A stretch of DNA of 64,000 nucleotides from an uncultured Bacteroides sp. (lineage in GTDB: Bacteria > Bacteroidota > Bacteroidia > Bacteroidales > Bacteroidaceae), in assembly GCF_900547205.1 (NCBI RefSeq), contig NZ_URFY01000019.1, forward strand, positions 1-64,000, in the 5' to 3' direction. The translations under genes and the position numbers were made by a program. The notes under the pieces are model-generated. The model saw only the letters and a program-made list of their open reading frames with translations. It searched no databases and was not told the DNA's origin. Position 1 is the first letter of the stretch, and each line of letters starts with the position of its first letter. This document shows, piece by piece, positions 15,306 through 24,759 of the stretch.

Positions 15306-16226
15306 ATGAAAAGAATACTTTTAATTTTATGCGCTGCAGTCGGACTTCTGACCGGATGCAGTAGCAATGATGGTGAACCGGCTCCTACTCAAGAATCGAA
15401 AGTTACTTTATTCGACAAATTGTTGAAACTCTTCCGTAGAGGTACCTCCAATAAACAAGAAGGTTTGAATAGCATTACGGACAATCCATATAAAGTCGTG
15501 TTTGGCTTTGAGTTAGAACCATCTAAAATGAATAGATTTAAGGAAGAGGTTCTCAAACTACCTTTTAGGTATTTAAATATGGAGGCTAAACTCGAATATA
15601 TAACATTCCCGGATGATGACGAAGAAGAGGACAAAGCGTCTTTTGATATTGCTTTTCCAGATTATGTGATGGATAAGTATTGCTATTTCTATCCTAAATC
15701 CGACTTTAAATATTATATGCCGGAAGGTTCTGATTATGGTATAGAATTAGAGATTGATGAAAAGAAAGAAGTCGATTTAAAGAAGTTGTTAAATTTGACA
15801 ACAATAATAGAAAACGATATTAAGAAACAATTGAATCCTAATAAATTTCGATATTGGGTTGCTGACAGACGTGAAGAAATATTCGAGAATAAAGAATGGA
15901 GTACAGGATGCCCCTTTTGTACGGAAGACCACAAGTGGGTGGGATGGGTACACACCTTTTGCGGGAATGCGACTTTCACCGGACATGAAGACTATGATAA
16001 AGCTGACTACGCAAGAATAACCCTTTATAATAGTCCAAACGATGAAGTCTACTTCATAGATCTTAAGTCATTGGAAAATAACACTCTCGTTTCAAGTAAA
16101 GGTGGACAGTTTTTTTTCAGAAAGGAACCCGTCGATTATATAAGACTCGAATTTTGCGAATTACTGCGATTTATGTGCCACTTTGCTGAGGCTGAAAATG
16201 AAAAACTTTTAGTTGAATTGTGGTGA
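15306..16226 (+). CDS. Putative lipoprotein of unknown function
   Basis: A 306-aa protein from the ATG at 15306 (MKRILLILCAAVGLLTGCSS), preferred over the ATG three codons upstream because it gives a standard signal peptide with lipobox LTGC. The mature protein is strongly charged, with an acidic cluster DDDEEED around residue ~104 and a Cys-containing stretch near residue 200 (CPFCTEDHKWVGWVHTFCGN) that could form disulfides or bind metal. No family recognised. It follows another lipoprotein at 41 bases on the same strand and converges on the fimbrial operon end. Orientation and spacing suggest a two-gene unit. Confidence 0.6.
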   Translation: MKRILLILCAAVGLLTGCSSNDGEPAPTQESKVTLFDKLLKLFRRGTSNKQEGLNSITDNPYKVVFGFELEPSKMNRFKEEVLKLPFRYLNMEAKLEYITFPDDDEEEDKASFDIAFPDYVMDKYCYFYPKSDFKYYMPEGSDYGIELEIDEKKEVDLKKLLNLTTIIENDIKKQLNPNKFRYWVADRREEIFENKEWSTGCPFCTEDHKWVGWVHTFCGNATFTGHEDYDKADYARITLYNSPNDEVYFIDLKSLENNTLVSSKGGQFFFRKEPVDYIRLEFCELLRFMCHFAEAENEKLLVELW

Positions 16227-16280
16227 GATAAAAGAAGTAACCGATTGTAGATATAAATAAATATAAAATACACCTACTAT

Positions 16281-18629
16281 TTAGTTCGCCTTATACACAC
16301 AGCGGATACGATTTATATTCGACCTTAACTGTTTGCCCAAATCATCTGTAGGAGTGACGGGATTAATATCCTGCCGTGGATTCCCCCACCCTACTGTTAG
16401 CCAATCCCTTACGAAATTGAATTTCGTAAGATAATCGCTCATACCACTGCTCACAGTGTTATACACGGAACTTTGATAATCGACTTTAGTTGCCCGAGCA
16501 CTATTCAAATTGTCGTTAAAGAAATTTCCGTCTCCTGAATTCATTCCTCCAAAACCTCTATAATGATAGGTATAGTAATCGTAGGCAGGTTGAGACGACC
16601 AGTAATACTTATTCTGGAAATCCGTAAAAGTGCCATAAGCTCCCATTACGATGTCTTCTATCTCGTCTATTGCAGGAAGATACCATTTAATTTCGGGCAC
16701 CACTCCTGAAGCATTACGTTTGTTCTTGTTGTAACAATACTCAACAGCACTTCTAGCCTTTTCATTGAGCTTCAACGGTCCGATGCCTGCTGTAGCCACG
16801 ATATCACTGGTAAAGGAATGCCCTGCACGCGTATTTATCGTCACTCCATTGGTTCCTACTGTTGATACATCCCGAGGTGTATAAAAATCGTAGATATAGA
16901 ATTGGGGGTCGAGCTCTTTCAAACGGTCCTTTATGCCGTTGGTTATGTTATTTGCCAAGCTACCATTAAACCTGAACGCATCTCGCTGATGAGATAACTG
17001 CATTCCATCCAGACCCCAGAACATTCCGTCGGTTTTGTTATTATAAGGATCATAAGGATCGAAATTGTGGAGATACTCTTCATGAAATTCGATATAATAA
17101 GTATGTCCATTATAAGTCACCTCAAACAATCCTTTCTGCAAGAATGTATAGGTAATCACTGTCCGGCTGCCTGTTGCCGTCTCGGTAGAGGTAAATACAA
17201 TCTTACCCGTCCGGTCGGACGTACTGGTGTTTTCATCAAAATATGCCCATACCCTAAAATCGGTAGTCAATGAGCCGTAACTCTTGGGTAAAGTAGATAT
17301 GAGATTTGTAGTAAAATAGTCTCTCTTCACCACCTTACCATCAGTTACCATTTCCCTATCGAGCCCGATCCAGCTTTGCGCCGCAGCATCCACCTCCACA
17401 TCCACCGTGTAGCCCGGAGAAACAAAGATATCCAACGGGCGGACTTCATAATGACTGTCGAGTTGCGTATCACGCTTCACCGCAACAACGACGGGACCGG
17501 AATTGACCGTGACACGGGCATCGAACGAAATTGTCGATTCATCGAACCCGTTATTACTGGTCACTCCTTTTATAGTTATATTATTATTGTACTGGTTATC
17601 CCGCAGAATATAAAAATCATCCACTGCATTGGCACCAAGATACAACTTGTAAGTAGTCTCGTGCGTAATTTGCTGATGATCGACATATACCCCATTGATA
17701 ATCATATATGCAGCGGCCGTATCTTCGTTGACATACTTTGGCTTGAAACGCTGTTTAGACAGTTCATCAATACCTTCAGGATAATTCACGGTGTTCACCT
17801 TGTTTCTTTTATGCTCCAACATATAGAAAGTATAGGATAAAGATTGGGCTACCCCCACCGGATTAGAACCGGTATACAATCCCGAAGGAGTGGATGGTAT
17901 TTTATCACTGTGCATAGGCTCTGTTTCATCCGCCGCATCAGGAGCGCCAAGAGTGGCATAGCGCGGAGCATTCACCACCTCCCAACTAATCATTCTAAAG
18001 CTCTGGTCGTTTCCCGGCAAATGTTCTTCCGGTCGTATCTGAAGGTTGACAACTACTTTGGCGTAAATACTCACCATAGATATTTCCTTAATATTGCTGT
18101 CCGTAGACGGGCGCGCCAGACTCAAATCGACCTTTTCTTGTGTTTTGCCAATCATTACCAATCCTTTAAACGACGGATCGGCATCGGGATGAATCGTTGT
18201 TGCTTCCACTTCAAATTCAGTAAGCTCCGTGAGACTCTGTATGCCGGCAAGATCTCCGTTATTGAGATTACCCACCAAAAAGATGTCACACTGTCGAAGT
18301 GCCTCCTGATCGTGGTTGACGAAGGACGGACTATGCGTATCAATTAAGAAATTGGGGACACCACTGGCTACAAACTGGGGAACGTCTACAATCCGCCCGT
18401 TCGCATCAAAAATGAGCATATACAAAGTAGACAGTTTAGTTTCAAACTCATTCTTACCCGAACGCGTTGAAACTTCCACTTCGGAGAATCCCTTGGAATA
18501 TCCGTTGACACGAACATACCGACTTTCCGCCTGGCTTCTCTGTTCTGTATCTTCAAAACTGCATCCATATATAATACTACTTAATAAGACGGTTACCAAC
18601 AGACTGGTGTAGCTAAATATTCTTCTCAT
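16281..18629 (-). CDS. Large fimbrial lipoprotein, probable tip protein (DUF4906-like)
   Basis: A 782-aa protein from the ATG at 18629 (the extra N-terminal codon would be TTG). It has a lipoprotein signal (VTVLLSSIIYGC, Cys ~24) and an N-terminal Mfa-type domain with ETKLSTLYMLIFDANGRIV. The middle resembles DUF4906 and beta-sandwich domains; the C-terminal ~200 residues (WYLPAIDEIEDIVMG, YYWSSQP, RIRCVYKAN) look like a C-type-lectin or FGly-sulfatase-like fold often found on Bacteroidetes fimbrial tips. As last gene of the operon, behind three fimbrillins, it is likely the tip adhesin or its anchor. Family assignment comes from motif resemblance. Confidence 0.72.
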   Translation of the reverse strand: MRRIFSYTSLLVTVLLSSIIYGCSFEDTEQRSQAESRYVRVNGYSKGFSEVEVSTRSGKNEFETKLSTLYMLIFDANGRIVDVPQFVASGVPNFLIDTHSPSFVNHDQEALRQCDIFLVGNLNNGDLAGIQSLTELTEFEVEATTIHPDADPSFKGLVMIGKTQEKVDLSLARPSTDSNIKEISMVSIYAKVVVNLQIRPEEHLPGNDQSFRMISWEVVNAPRYATLGAPDAADETEPMHSDKIPSTPSGLYTGSNPVGVAQSLSYTFYMLEHKRNKVNTVNYPEGIDELSKQRFKPKYVNEDTAAAYMIINGVYVDHQQITHETTYKLYLGANAVDDFYILRDNQYNNNITIKGVTSNNGFDESTISFDARVTVNSGPVVVAVKRDTQLDSHYEVRPLDIFVSPGYTVDVEVDAAAQSWIGLDREMVTDGKVVKRDYFTTNLISTLPKSYGSLTTDFRVWAYFDENTSTSDRTGKIVFTSTETATGSRTVITYTFLQKGLFEVTYNGHTYYIEFHEEYLHNFDPYDPYNNKTDGMFWGLDGMQLSHQRDAFRFNGSLANNITNGIKDRLKELDPQFYIYDFYTPRDVSTVGTNGVTINTRAGHSFTSDIVATAGIGPLKLNEKARSAVEYCYNKNKRNASGVVPEIKWYLPAIDEIEDIVMGAYGTFTDFQNKYYWSSQPAYDYYTYHYRGFGGMNSGDGNFFNDNLNSARATKVDYQSSVYNTVSSGMSDYLTKFNFVRDWLTVGWGNPRQDINPVTPTDDLGKQLRSNINRIRCVYKAN

Positions 18630-18643
18630 CAAAATACCCTTCT

Positions 18644-19660
18644 TTAATCAAATTCGATTTCACTGTCGTTATCGACCCATTCATTACTCTGAATGATTCT
18701 GAGATGAATGGCATCTCCCACAAAATAAAGTGTAAATGTATATCTGTATCCTGCACGATACTCCGTTACGGGATCGTCAAACTCAACTACTTTTGTTGTC
18801 GTTTGTCCTCCTTGAGTTACATCAAAAGATATCTTACCTTGCAATCCTTTCTGTGGAATAAGCATCAGAAACCGATTGGAATCTGTAATATTCATGGCCC
18901 CCGTTGCCGATGTGTTGGGGATATGGATACTGTTAGTCATCACATAGTTTGCATTTGTAATGGTTCCACTTGCCTCCGGATTGCTTTTATCCATCTTCAC
19001 TCTATAAGTGCTATATAACCCGGAGGTAAACCGACACGTCACGTTATCCAACCGGATAGCCTCATCATCGTAATTATTCACCGCAATATTGATGCAGAAA
19101 AGTACATGGGAAAACTGCATCCTTACCTGTCCGGTATTCAATGCCGTACAATCGAGCGTAGACGCAACCATAACATCCTGATGCTGGGTAGGATCATTTG
19201 CCGATGGACGATACTCCACATAAGGAGTCGATTCATAGTTTGCATCGGAAACCGTCACGCCGGGAGCATTGTACGGATAATAGCCGAAAAAGGAATAGTA
19301 TTTGTTATCCATCCATGATTGTATAGGATTGTATGTGCATACACCCGAGTTGCTACAATCAATCAGGACGTTATTCCAATCAGCGTCCGGTTTCGCATTA
19401 TATCCTGCCGATGCCCACTGATTGTCCAACACATAAGCTTTCACGCCAAAACCCGATCCACGTAGTTGGGTAATCGGCACAGCCCGGGTAGCCGTTCCCG
19501 TACTGAATACAATTGAACGACCGGGGATAATCTCGACTTCCTGGTCAGAATTATCGGAAATAGCATTGTTATCGCTACAAGCTGCCATCAGAATGATAAC
19601 CATCCAGACAACGGGAAGTAGCCATATATATTTTATGATAATAGATTTTTTCAATGTCAT
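18644..19660 (-). CDS. Fimbrillin-family lipoprotein (third subunit)
   Basis: A 338-aa Mfa-like fimbrillin. The lipoprotein signal ends with ILMAAC (Cys ~28). The pattern typical of fimbrillins is visible: a Thr/Arg-rich N-terminal strand region (VFSTGTATRAVPITQLRG) containing an Arg that could be a propeptide cleavage site, then NKYYSFFGYYPYNAPGVTVS, VMVASTLDC and VRMQFSHVLFCINIAV, and a final strand region ending NEWVDNDSEIEF. It is three bases after the previous subunit and 15 before the tip gene. Probably a minor or tip-proximal pilin, since major subunits usually come earlier in such operons. Confidence 0.78.
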   Translation of the reverse strand: MTLKKSIIIKYIWLLPVVWMVIILMAACSDNNAISDNSDQEVEIIPGRSIVFSTGTATRAVPITQLRGSGFGVKAYVLDNQWASAGYNAKPDADWNNVLIDCSNSGVCTYNPIQSWMDNKYYSFFGYYPYNAPGVTVSDANYESTPYVEYRPSANDPTQHQDVMVASTLDCTALNTGQVRMQFSHVLFCINIAVNNYDDEAIRLDNVTCRFTSGLYSTYRVKMDKSNPEASGTITNANYVMTNSIHIPNTSATGAMNITDSNRFLMLIPQKGLQGKISFDVTQGGQTTTKVVEFDDPVTEYRAGYRYTFTLYFVGDAIHLRIIQSNEWVDNDSEIEFD

Positions 19661-19663
19661 AGT

Positions 19664-20629
19664 CTAATTTACAATAATGGTACCGCCACCTGAAGAGCTA
19701 TCAATCCACGGTTCTACGATGGGTTCACCAATTTCAATATAATTTTCGGGTTTAAGTGTCAATACATAAGTTATTTGTTTGCCGGGTTCCCAGTCTATTC
19801 CCGGCAGAGTAATGTTGTCCTTATCATACGAATAGGTCATATTATTATGCCGACGGGTATAACTCAAATATACCGTGATGCCGGAAATCTGTTGCGGAAC
19901 CATTAAAGCCCCGTTCTTCCATGCAGTGATACCTTCGTATGAAACTTCCTGAGGGTTGGCAAAGCCCGTGCCATATCCAAAGGTATTAATGGGAGCGGAA
20001 GAGGTGTCCCAAATCACCTGAGTACCATTGTGAATACTATTACCGGATGACTTCAAGTTATACATACGCAACACATTCAAGTGGAGCGCATCGGTAAAAG
20101 TAGACTCTTTTTTTATTTTAAAATTAATTCTTGTCAGCGCCGGGTCGAATGCGAACACCACCGCAGATATATCAAGACCATCGGGTCCCACATTTCGCTC
20201 TATGGAGCGCGAAAGTAAAAGAGATTCCTGGCTGTCAACATCTTGCTGCACCATGAAATCCGTAATCATCGGATAGCCTTTCGGGCTAAACGATAAGTTT
20301 CGGGAAGCATTGTAGGGAGCATATGCTCCGAACCTGTGGTCGGCTTGCAGATTCCAGTATTTCAGCGGAGAATAAACCCAGTGGTTATTCTCGCTAACAT
20401 ACTCTATCTTCTGATTACTGAACACTACTGAAGTATTGCCTCCATCCGTTGCTGTCCCATAAAGAGCAAAGGTGCTGGATACCGTACTCAAAGATGCCCG
20501 GGTTTGTCCCCCGCCGAAAGAGATTGAAACATTTTCGACAGGAGACTCCACAAAGTAATCTTCACCTCCACTATTACAGGCTATCAACAACAATGCTGAA
20601 CCTAAAATGAAAGCTATTCTTTTCATCAT
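19664..20629 (-). CDS. Fimbrillin-family lipoprotein (second subunit)
   Basis: A 321-aa fimbrillin with lipobox LLLIAC (Cys ~18). Core phrases KYWNLQADHRFGAYAPYNAS and FAFDPALTRINFKIKKE match the Mfa-like pattern shared with both neighbours, and the C-terminus has the last strand and WIDSSSGG tail with a Gly/Ser-rich end. It overlaps the stop of the upstream subunit by four bases. Assembled after lipid transport to the outer membrane and proteolytic activation in known type V pili; this mechanism is from the family, not the sequence. Confidence 0.78.
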   Translation of the reverse strand: MMKRIAFILGSALLLIACNSGGEDYFVESPVENVSISFGGGQTRASLSTVSSTFALYGTATDGGNTSVVFSNQKIEYVSENNHWVYSPLKYWNLQADHRFGAYAPYNASRNLSFSPKGYPMITDFMVQQDVDSQESLLLSRSIERNVGPDGLDISAVVFAFDPALTRINFKIKKESTFTDALHLNVLRMYNLKSSGNSIHNGTQVIWDTSSAPINTFGYGTGFANPQEVSYEGITAWKNGALMVPQQISGITVYLSYTRRHNNMTYSYDKDNITLPGIDWEPGKQITYVLTLKPENYIEIGEPIVEPWIDSSSGGGTIIVN

Positions 20630-21654
20630 TCAATGGTAGGAACTTCTACGTCTTGGTTGGTTGCCCAGTCTTCTACCTTAGGGTTATCAAATTCTATAAC
20701 ATTGGCATTGATAGTAAAGTTATAGGTGATTTTTTGGTTCTGTCCCCAAGAAGTAGGGTTATAAGCTCTATCCGTAGCATCGTAACTAAGATCCAGTGTT
20801 CTGCTGAAAGGTTGCTCAGCTCCGTTTTCACCAAGCGTATATGTCACATCCAGTTTCAGAGTATTTGTATTCTGCGGAATGTAAAGCATATCTTTGAACT
20901 CTGCTCTTGCATCAGTATTAGCAAGAACATTGCTATTTGCCAGTTCTTCCAAATCAGAATCATCTACCTGCACTATATCACTGGCAGAAGTAGAAACAGT
21001 CCAATTACCGGAAAAGAAATTAGGCGATTGCGTCTGCACAAAAGTACCTTTCTTACTCATCCCGTAAATCTTAACCGACATTAATGTCACCTTTGTAGCA
21101 TCAATATCGATATCTTTCTTAAATACCAGATTGATGTTCGAAAGGAGATGGTTAAAGTTGAACGTTACTTTATTGATAGCAGCACCAACTGCTTGCGTAA
21201 CTTTACCTGCAAGCATCAAGTCCACATGATTCGCCACCAAAGGTGCTACGGTGAAATCAGTAACAGTAATGTTTTTATTAACATCATCACTAATAGTTAC
21301 CCCACTTGACTGATAAGGATAATAAGCATAAAGCTCATAAGAAGAGAGCTTATCCCAATATTTCAAAGGTGAATACTCCCAGACTTTGGCAGTTCCATCA
21401 TACGTTACAGGCTGATTTAGAAACACATTAGTAACATCAGTACCAAAAGTAGAATACCCCCATACTCCAAATGACTTCCCATCTGTTTGAAGTGAGCCTT
21501 GGGTTTCGGGTGCACGCGTAGTCTTGTTGGTAAAAACAGAAAAGTCAAGTGCTCTTCTTTCTTCCATCACAACCTCCTCAGTGTTAGTGCACGCACTAAA
21601 CATTGACGCAACAACTGCTGTCAAAACAGCCAACGAATTGATTTTCTTCATCAT
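20626..21654 (-). CDS. Fimbrillin-family lipoprotein (first, probably major subunit)
   Basis: A 342-aa fimbrillin. The signal ends with VVASMFSAC (Cys ~21). Shortly after, ERRALDFSVFTNKTTRAPET offers candidate Arg cleavage sites for removal of the propeptide. KYWDKLSSYELYAYYPYQSS, VTFNFNHLLSNINLVF and PTSWGQNQKITYNFTINANV are the standard fimbrillin motifs. It is the first of three subunit genes and follows the DUF5119 gene by 54 bases. An alternative start codon immediately downstream (second Met) makes no difference to the mature protein. Likely shaft subunit. Confidence 0.8.
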   Translation of the reverse strand: MMKKINSLAVLTAVVASMFSACTNTEEVVMEERRALDFSVFTNKTTRAPETQGSLQTDGKSFGVWGYSTFGTDVTNVFLNQPVTYDGTAKVWEYSPLKYWDKLSSYELYAYYPYQSSGVTISDDVNKNITVTDFTVAPLVANHVDLMLAGKVTQAVGAAINKVTFNFNHLLSNINLVFKKDIDIDATKVTLMSVKIYGMSKKGTFVQTQSPNFFSGNWTVSTSASDIVQVDDSDLEELANSNVLANTDARAEFKDMLYIPQNTNTLKLDVTYTLGENGAEQPFSRTLDLSYDATDRAYNPTSWGQNQKITYNFTINANVIEFDNPKVEDWATNQDVEVPTIE

Positions 21655-21708
21655 TCTTTCTTTAAAAATGGATTCAACAATTTAATTAATTCAGTTCTTC
21701 TTTTATAT

Positions 21709-22722
21709 TTATGAGATAGGGACATCAATATCAACATTCTCTTCCCAATCGTTCACATCTCCATCAAAGCCTGAGCCTGGGTCATCGGGGCTTTGTCCCT
21801 CTTCCTGAGTGACTATAATACCTTCAACCACCACAACACCTCCCCACGGTTGCCTGCGAACCTGGTCGGAAACATCGAACTCTATCATTTTAAACTTTCC
21901 ACTCATCAGCTTCATTTCGAGCACGAGTTTATTGGTAACATTCCCGCCAAAATGGCCAAACGAACGCACAATAGTCTCAACTCCATAATCACGTTTGGAA
22001 CAGTCAAGCAATAAAGTGACTGACTGATCACTATGGATAAGGCCATCTTTAAGAAAAACACCGCGAGCCATTCCCGATAGGTAAGCCCGAGCTTCGGAAA
22101 CATATTCGAGTCCTGAAGTAAATTCATATCTGATAAGGTAAGTCCATGTGCGGGGAATAAGTTCCACATCAATCTTTTTGTAAACAGTTTCCCCGTCTTT
22201 GGGCATATCCAATTCCTTTTCGGGTAAAAAAGCTGCAAACAAAATACCGGGAGCATTAACAGTAACCTCTTCAGGATACTCATTCAAATAATATGCAGAC
22301 CGGACTCGGGCACGCGTGGTAGCAACCGTTTCGTCTATTGCATCCATGTTCTCGAATATTATCCCTTCCGTGTCGTTATTATACAATAGCATATCATATC
22401 GTCCGCTGTTTATCGCCACCCGTCCACCATAAGGATCAAGATTATGACTTGAAAGGGAAGCTTTACAATCGTTGTCGGAAATATGAAGTCTGACGCCTTC
22501 AGGTACTTTGGGCAGCATCTCACCCCAATCCACCGCCCATTCTGCAGGCCAGCGGTCGTTCCAGTTTTCATCCCAAGGCAAATGCCAATCCAAAGAATAG
22601 GTCACTTTAAGATGCAAGTCCACCTCCTTGTTGTGATCGTAGCATAAGTCCTTTCTACAACCAATTAAAACAGTCAAAACAAGTATATAACAATAATATC
22701 TATTCAGTCTAGGTTTCTTCAT
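21709..22722 (-). CDS. DUF5119-type fimbrial lipoprotein
   Basis: A 337-aa protein with lipobox VLIGC (Cys ~22), then CYDHNKEVDLHLKVTYSLDW, typical of DUF5119 proteins that accompany Bacteroidetes fimbrillins, often as the anchor or assembly regulator. The region GVRLHISDNDCKASLSSHNLD with LPRTWTYLIRYEFTSGLE supports the family. Acidic Gly-rich C-terminus (GSGFDGDVNDWEENVDIDV). It lies between the DUF3575 protein and the subunits in one operon. Its role as anchor or length controller is inferred from location and family. Confidence 0.75.
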   Translation of the reverse strand: MKKPRLNRYYCYILVLTVLIGCRKDLCYDHNKEVDLHLKVTYSLDWHLPWDENWNDRWPAEWAVDWGEMLPKVPEGVRLHISDNDCKASLSSHNLDPYGGRVAINSGRYDMLLYNNDTEGIIFENMDAIDETVATTRARVRSAYYLNEYPEEVTVNAPGILFAAFLPEKELDMPKDGETVYKKIDVELIPRTWTYLIRYEFTSGLEYVSEARAYLSGMARGVFLKDGLIHSDQSVTLLLDCSKRDYGVETIVRSFGHFGGNVTNKLVLEMKLMSGKFKMIEFDVSDQVRRQPWGGVVVVEGIIVTQEEGQSPDDPGSGFDGDVNDWEENVDIDVPIS

Positions 22723-22748
22723 TCTATAATGTTAGTTCTCTTTTTCTT

Positions 22749-23384
22749 TTATAGGATATTCCACACCAATGAAATGCCCACTTTAGTTACTCCCCAATAA
22801 TGCGTTTTATGCGATGATTGGTATACATAGCAATTGTATACAGGCAAGTATTTATCGTAGCCGGTGTATACGTATCCTCCCCCGATTGTAAATTCCAGAG
22901 CCAATTTCTTACTCAAGCTGAATTTGTATCCGTAAGTAAGGCTTATACCTATAAACTCACCATAATAACCCGTTTTCATATTTTCAAGATCATAAATACC
23001 TCCATGGATATTAGCTCCCAGAAAATGTCCTCCTTCCGATGCATTGTTATTCAACCAATATCGCCCTTCTGCCAGATATTGCCTGATTTGATAATACTGG
23101 TGTTTTGACTTCCTCTTCCACCATGGCATAGTGAAGGAGCCCGATATAGACCAATGACTTTTGGGGAAATAATACTCGGCAGATACATTCGGTGCAAGTG
23201 CTGCCCAATATAGGAAGTTAGTTCCCACAGAAAGAACCGCAGGCTTCACATCCGTTACAGGCTTATTTTGGTCAGCATTCCCTGCCCTAGCTATAATAGC
23301 CATAAACGCAAGCATCATGATAGAACATAAAATACGTCTTACATTCCAACTCCTTAAATTATATCTCCGTATGTTCGCCCTCAT
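22749..23384 (-). CDS. DUF3575 outer-membrane protein of fimbrial operon
   Basis: A 211-aa protein with a signal peptide after a basic start (residues ~1-35) and a porin-like beta-barrel pattern. The phrases VGTNFLYWAALAPNVSAEYYF, WSISGSFTMPWW and RYWLNNN match DUF3575, which occurs as first gene in Bacteroidetes fimbrial operons. The C-terminus ends GISLVWNIL as in small outer-membrane barrels. It is presumably the promoter-proximal gene; upstream is a 317-base divergent region shared with the regulator at 23702. Role in outer-membrane assembly of the fimbria is inferred. Confidence 0.78.
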   Translation of the reverse strand: MRANIRRYNLRSWNVRRILCSIMMLAFMAIIARAGNADQNKPVTDVKPAVLSVGTNFLYWAALAPNVSAEYYFPKSHWSISGSFTMPWWKRKSKHQYYQIRQYLAEGRYWLNNNASEGGHFLGANIHGGIYDLENMKTGYYGEFIGISLTYGYKFSLSKKLALEFTIGGGYVYTGYDKYLPVYNCYVYQSSHKTHYWGVTKVGISLVWNIL

Positions 23385-23701
23385 AATTTTCCTCTCAATC
23401 TTTGCATTTAGTAGTTTTATAGAAAAACTTCAAAAATGTATGTAGTACAAAGAAAATAGTTAGATTTGAACCTTATGATAGTTTTTAAATGGTTTATCAG
23501 ACAAATTTTACGGATTTATGAAAAAAACTCGTTATTCGACACAAATATTGATGTTCAATTATAACGAAGGAGAGCAGTTCTTTTCGATTTTTGAAAAAGA
23601 AGTTGGTTTCAAACCGGAAAATCGAACTAAACTTTTTGGCTATCGTTTTATATAGAGAGGCTAAATTTTCAATATTACAATATTTAATAATACATTGATT
23701 T
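23385..23701. other. Divergent region between fimbrial operon and regulator
   Basis: No gene is supported here. The left side carries the presumed fimbrial promoter (a TTTCTTTG stretch resembling the -7 box on the minus strand near 23450) and the right side the leader of the regulator. A 9-bp inverted repeat, TTCGATTTT at 23583-23591 and AAAATCGAA at 23618-23626, with an inner GGTTT/AAACC pair, could fold in the regulator leader. I looked for paired inverted repeats flanking a promoter (phase variation) and saw none. Confidence 0.55.
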
Positions 23702-24679
23702 ATGACTATAAACTTAAACAAAATTGTTTTGACAAAAATACTAAATATCATACCAGAGAACCTAAAACCAGTCAACCTGCTCATGGATGTTTTAGATATA
23801 GGGAAAGAATCCGCCTACAGAAGATTAAGGGGTGAAAAAACGTTCTCACTGGATGAGATATATAAGTTGTCTCTGAATTTGAATTTTTCACTAGATGAGA
23901 TTATTGGCAACAACAAGGCGGATGCTGCTGCATTTAATCATATAGGCACAGTAAATCAGAGTCCGGACAAAAATCTTCTGGCATTTTTTCGCTATTATGA
24001 GATTCATCTGCAGCGTCTGATCGATTCTGATAATTCCGATATAACCTGCACATTAAATCATTTCTTAAATACCATGTTTGTCGGATACGAGCATTTATTC
24101 AAATTCATCTATTATCGATGGATGCATCAAATGACTAATGTGCCACTCAATTATCTCTATTCGGAGCTGGTTATTCCTACTGAGATTAAAGAGATATGTA
24201 ATAGAATGGTCCTTTTAAACACCCAATTAAAAAGATTATCCCTTATCGTGGATAATAACTTATTTCTCAATCTGATAAAAGAAATGCAATATTTTTATGT
24301 AAGAGGGCTTGTCAATGATATGGAGATGAAGACACTGCAAACGGAATTTCGCAGATATTTGGATGACATAGAGAGAACCATGAATAGAGGGATCAGTACG
24401 AACGGAACGCAAATTGAAATTTATCTTTCAATGTTGCATATCAGTAGTACTACCACCTATTCTATATGGGATGGCAATGAAGAATCTGCTTTCTGGCATC
24501 ATTATGGCTACCCTATTTACACAAGAAGCCAAGAAATCACTACCAGACATAGATTATGGATAGACTCGCTGAAGAAGTACTGCACCGTAATATCAAGGTC
24601 CAACGAACTCCTCCAGGCTGAGTTTCTTAATAAACAAAGAGACTATATCAACAATATGGAAACGAATATCCTGATTTGA
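23702..24679 (+). CDS. Helix-turn-helix regulator, probable fimbrial-operon regulator
   Basis: A 325-aa protein. Residues ~26-55 (LMDVLDIGKESAYRRLRGEK, then FSLDEIYKLSLNLNFSLDEI) form a helix-turn-helix of the phage-repressor or Cro/C1 type as found in Bacteroidetes regulators, followed by a long helical domain without recognisable ligand motifs. It is divergently placed from the fimbrial operon, suggesting local control. The C-terminal ~230 residues are helix-rich with no membrane segment. Start is ATG at 23702. Function is inferred from HTH and gene order. Confidence 0.68.
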   Translation: MTINLNKIVLTKILNIIPENLKPVNLLMDVLDIGKESAYRRLRGEKTFSLDEIYKLSLNLNFSLDEIIGNNKADAAAFNHIGTVNQSPDKNLLAFFRYYEIHLQRLIDSDNSDITCTLNHFLNTMFVGYEHLFKFIYYRWMHQMTNVPLNYLYSELVIPTEIKEICNRMVLLNTQLKRLSLIVDNNLFLNLIKEMQYFYVRGLVNDMEMKTLQTEFRRYLDDIERTMNRGISTNGTQIEIYLSMLHISSTTTYSIWDGNEESAFWHHYGYPIYTRSQEITTRHRLWIDSLKKYCTVISRSNELLQAEFLNKQRDYINNMETNILI

Positions 24680-24705
24680 CAGTACAATCATACTGTAAAA
24701 ACAGT

Positions 24706-24736
24706 AAGGGCTGCCCCTCTTGGAAGGACAGCCCTT
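24706..24736. terminator. Rho-independent-like terminator between convergent genes
   Basis: Inverted repeat AAGGGCTG / CAGCCCTT with a partly paired 15-base centre sits between the converging regulator and OmpA-family gene and could end transcription in both directions. Confidence 0.6.
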
Positions 24737-24759
24737 TACGATTACATACATCTTATTTA

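Noticed and set aside
23385..23701. Invertible promoter (phase-variation switch) of the fimbrial operon
   Set aside because: No pair of longer inverted repeats flanks a promoter here; only a weak 9-bp pair in the regulator leader.
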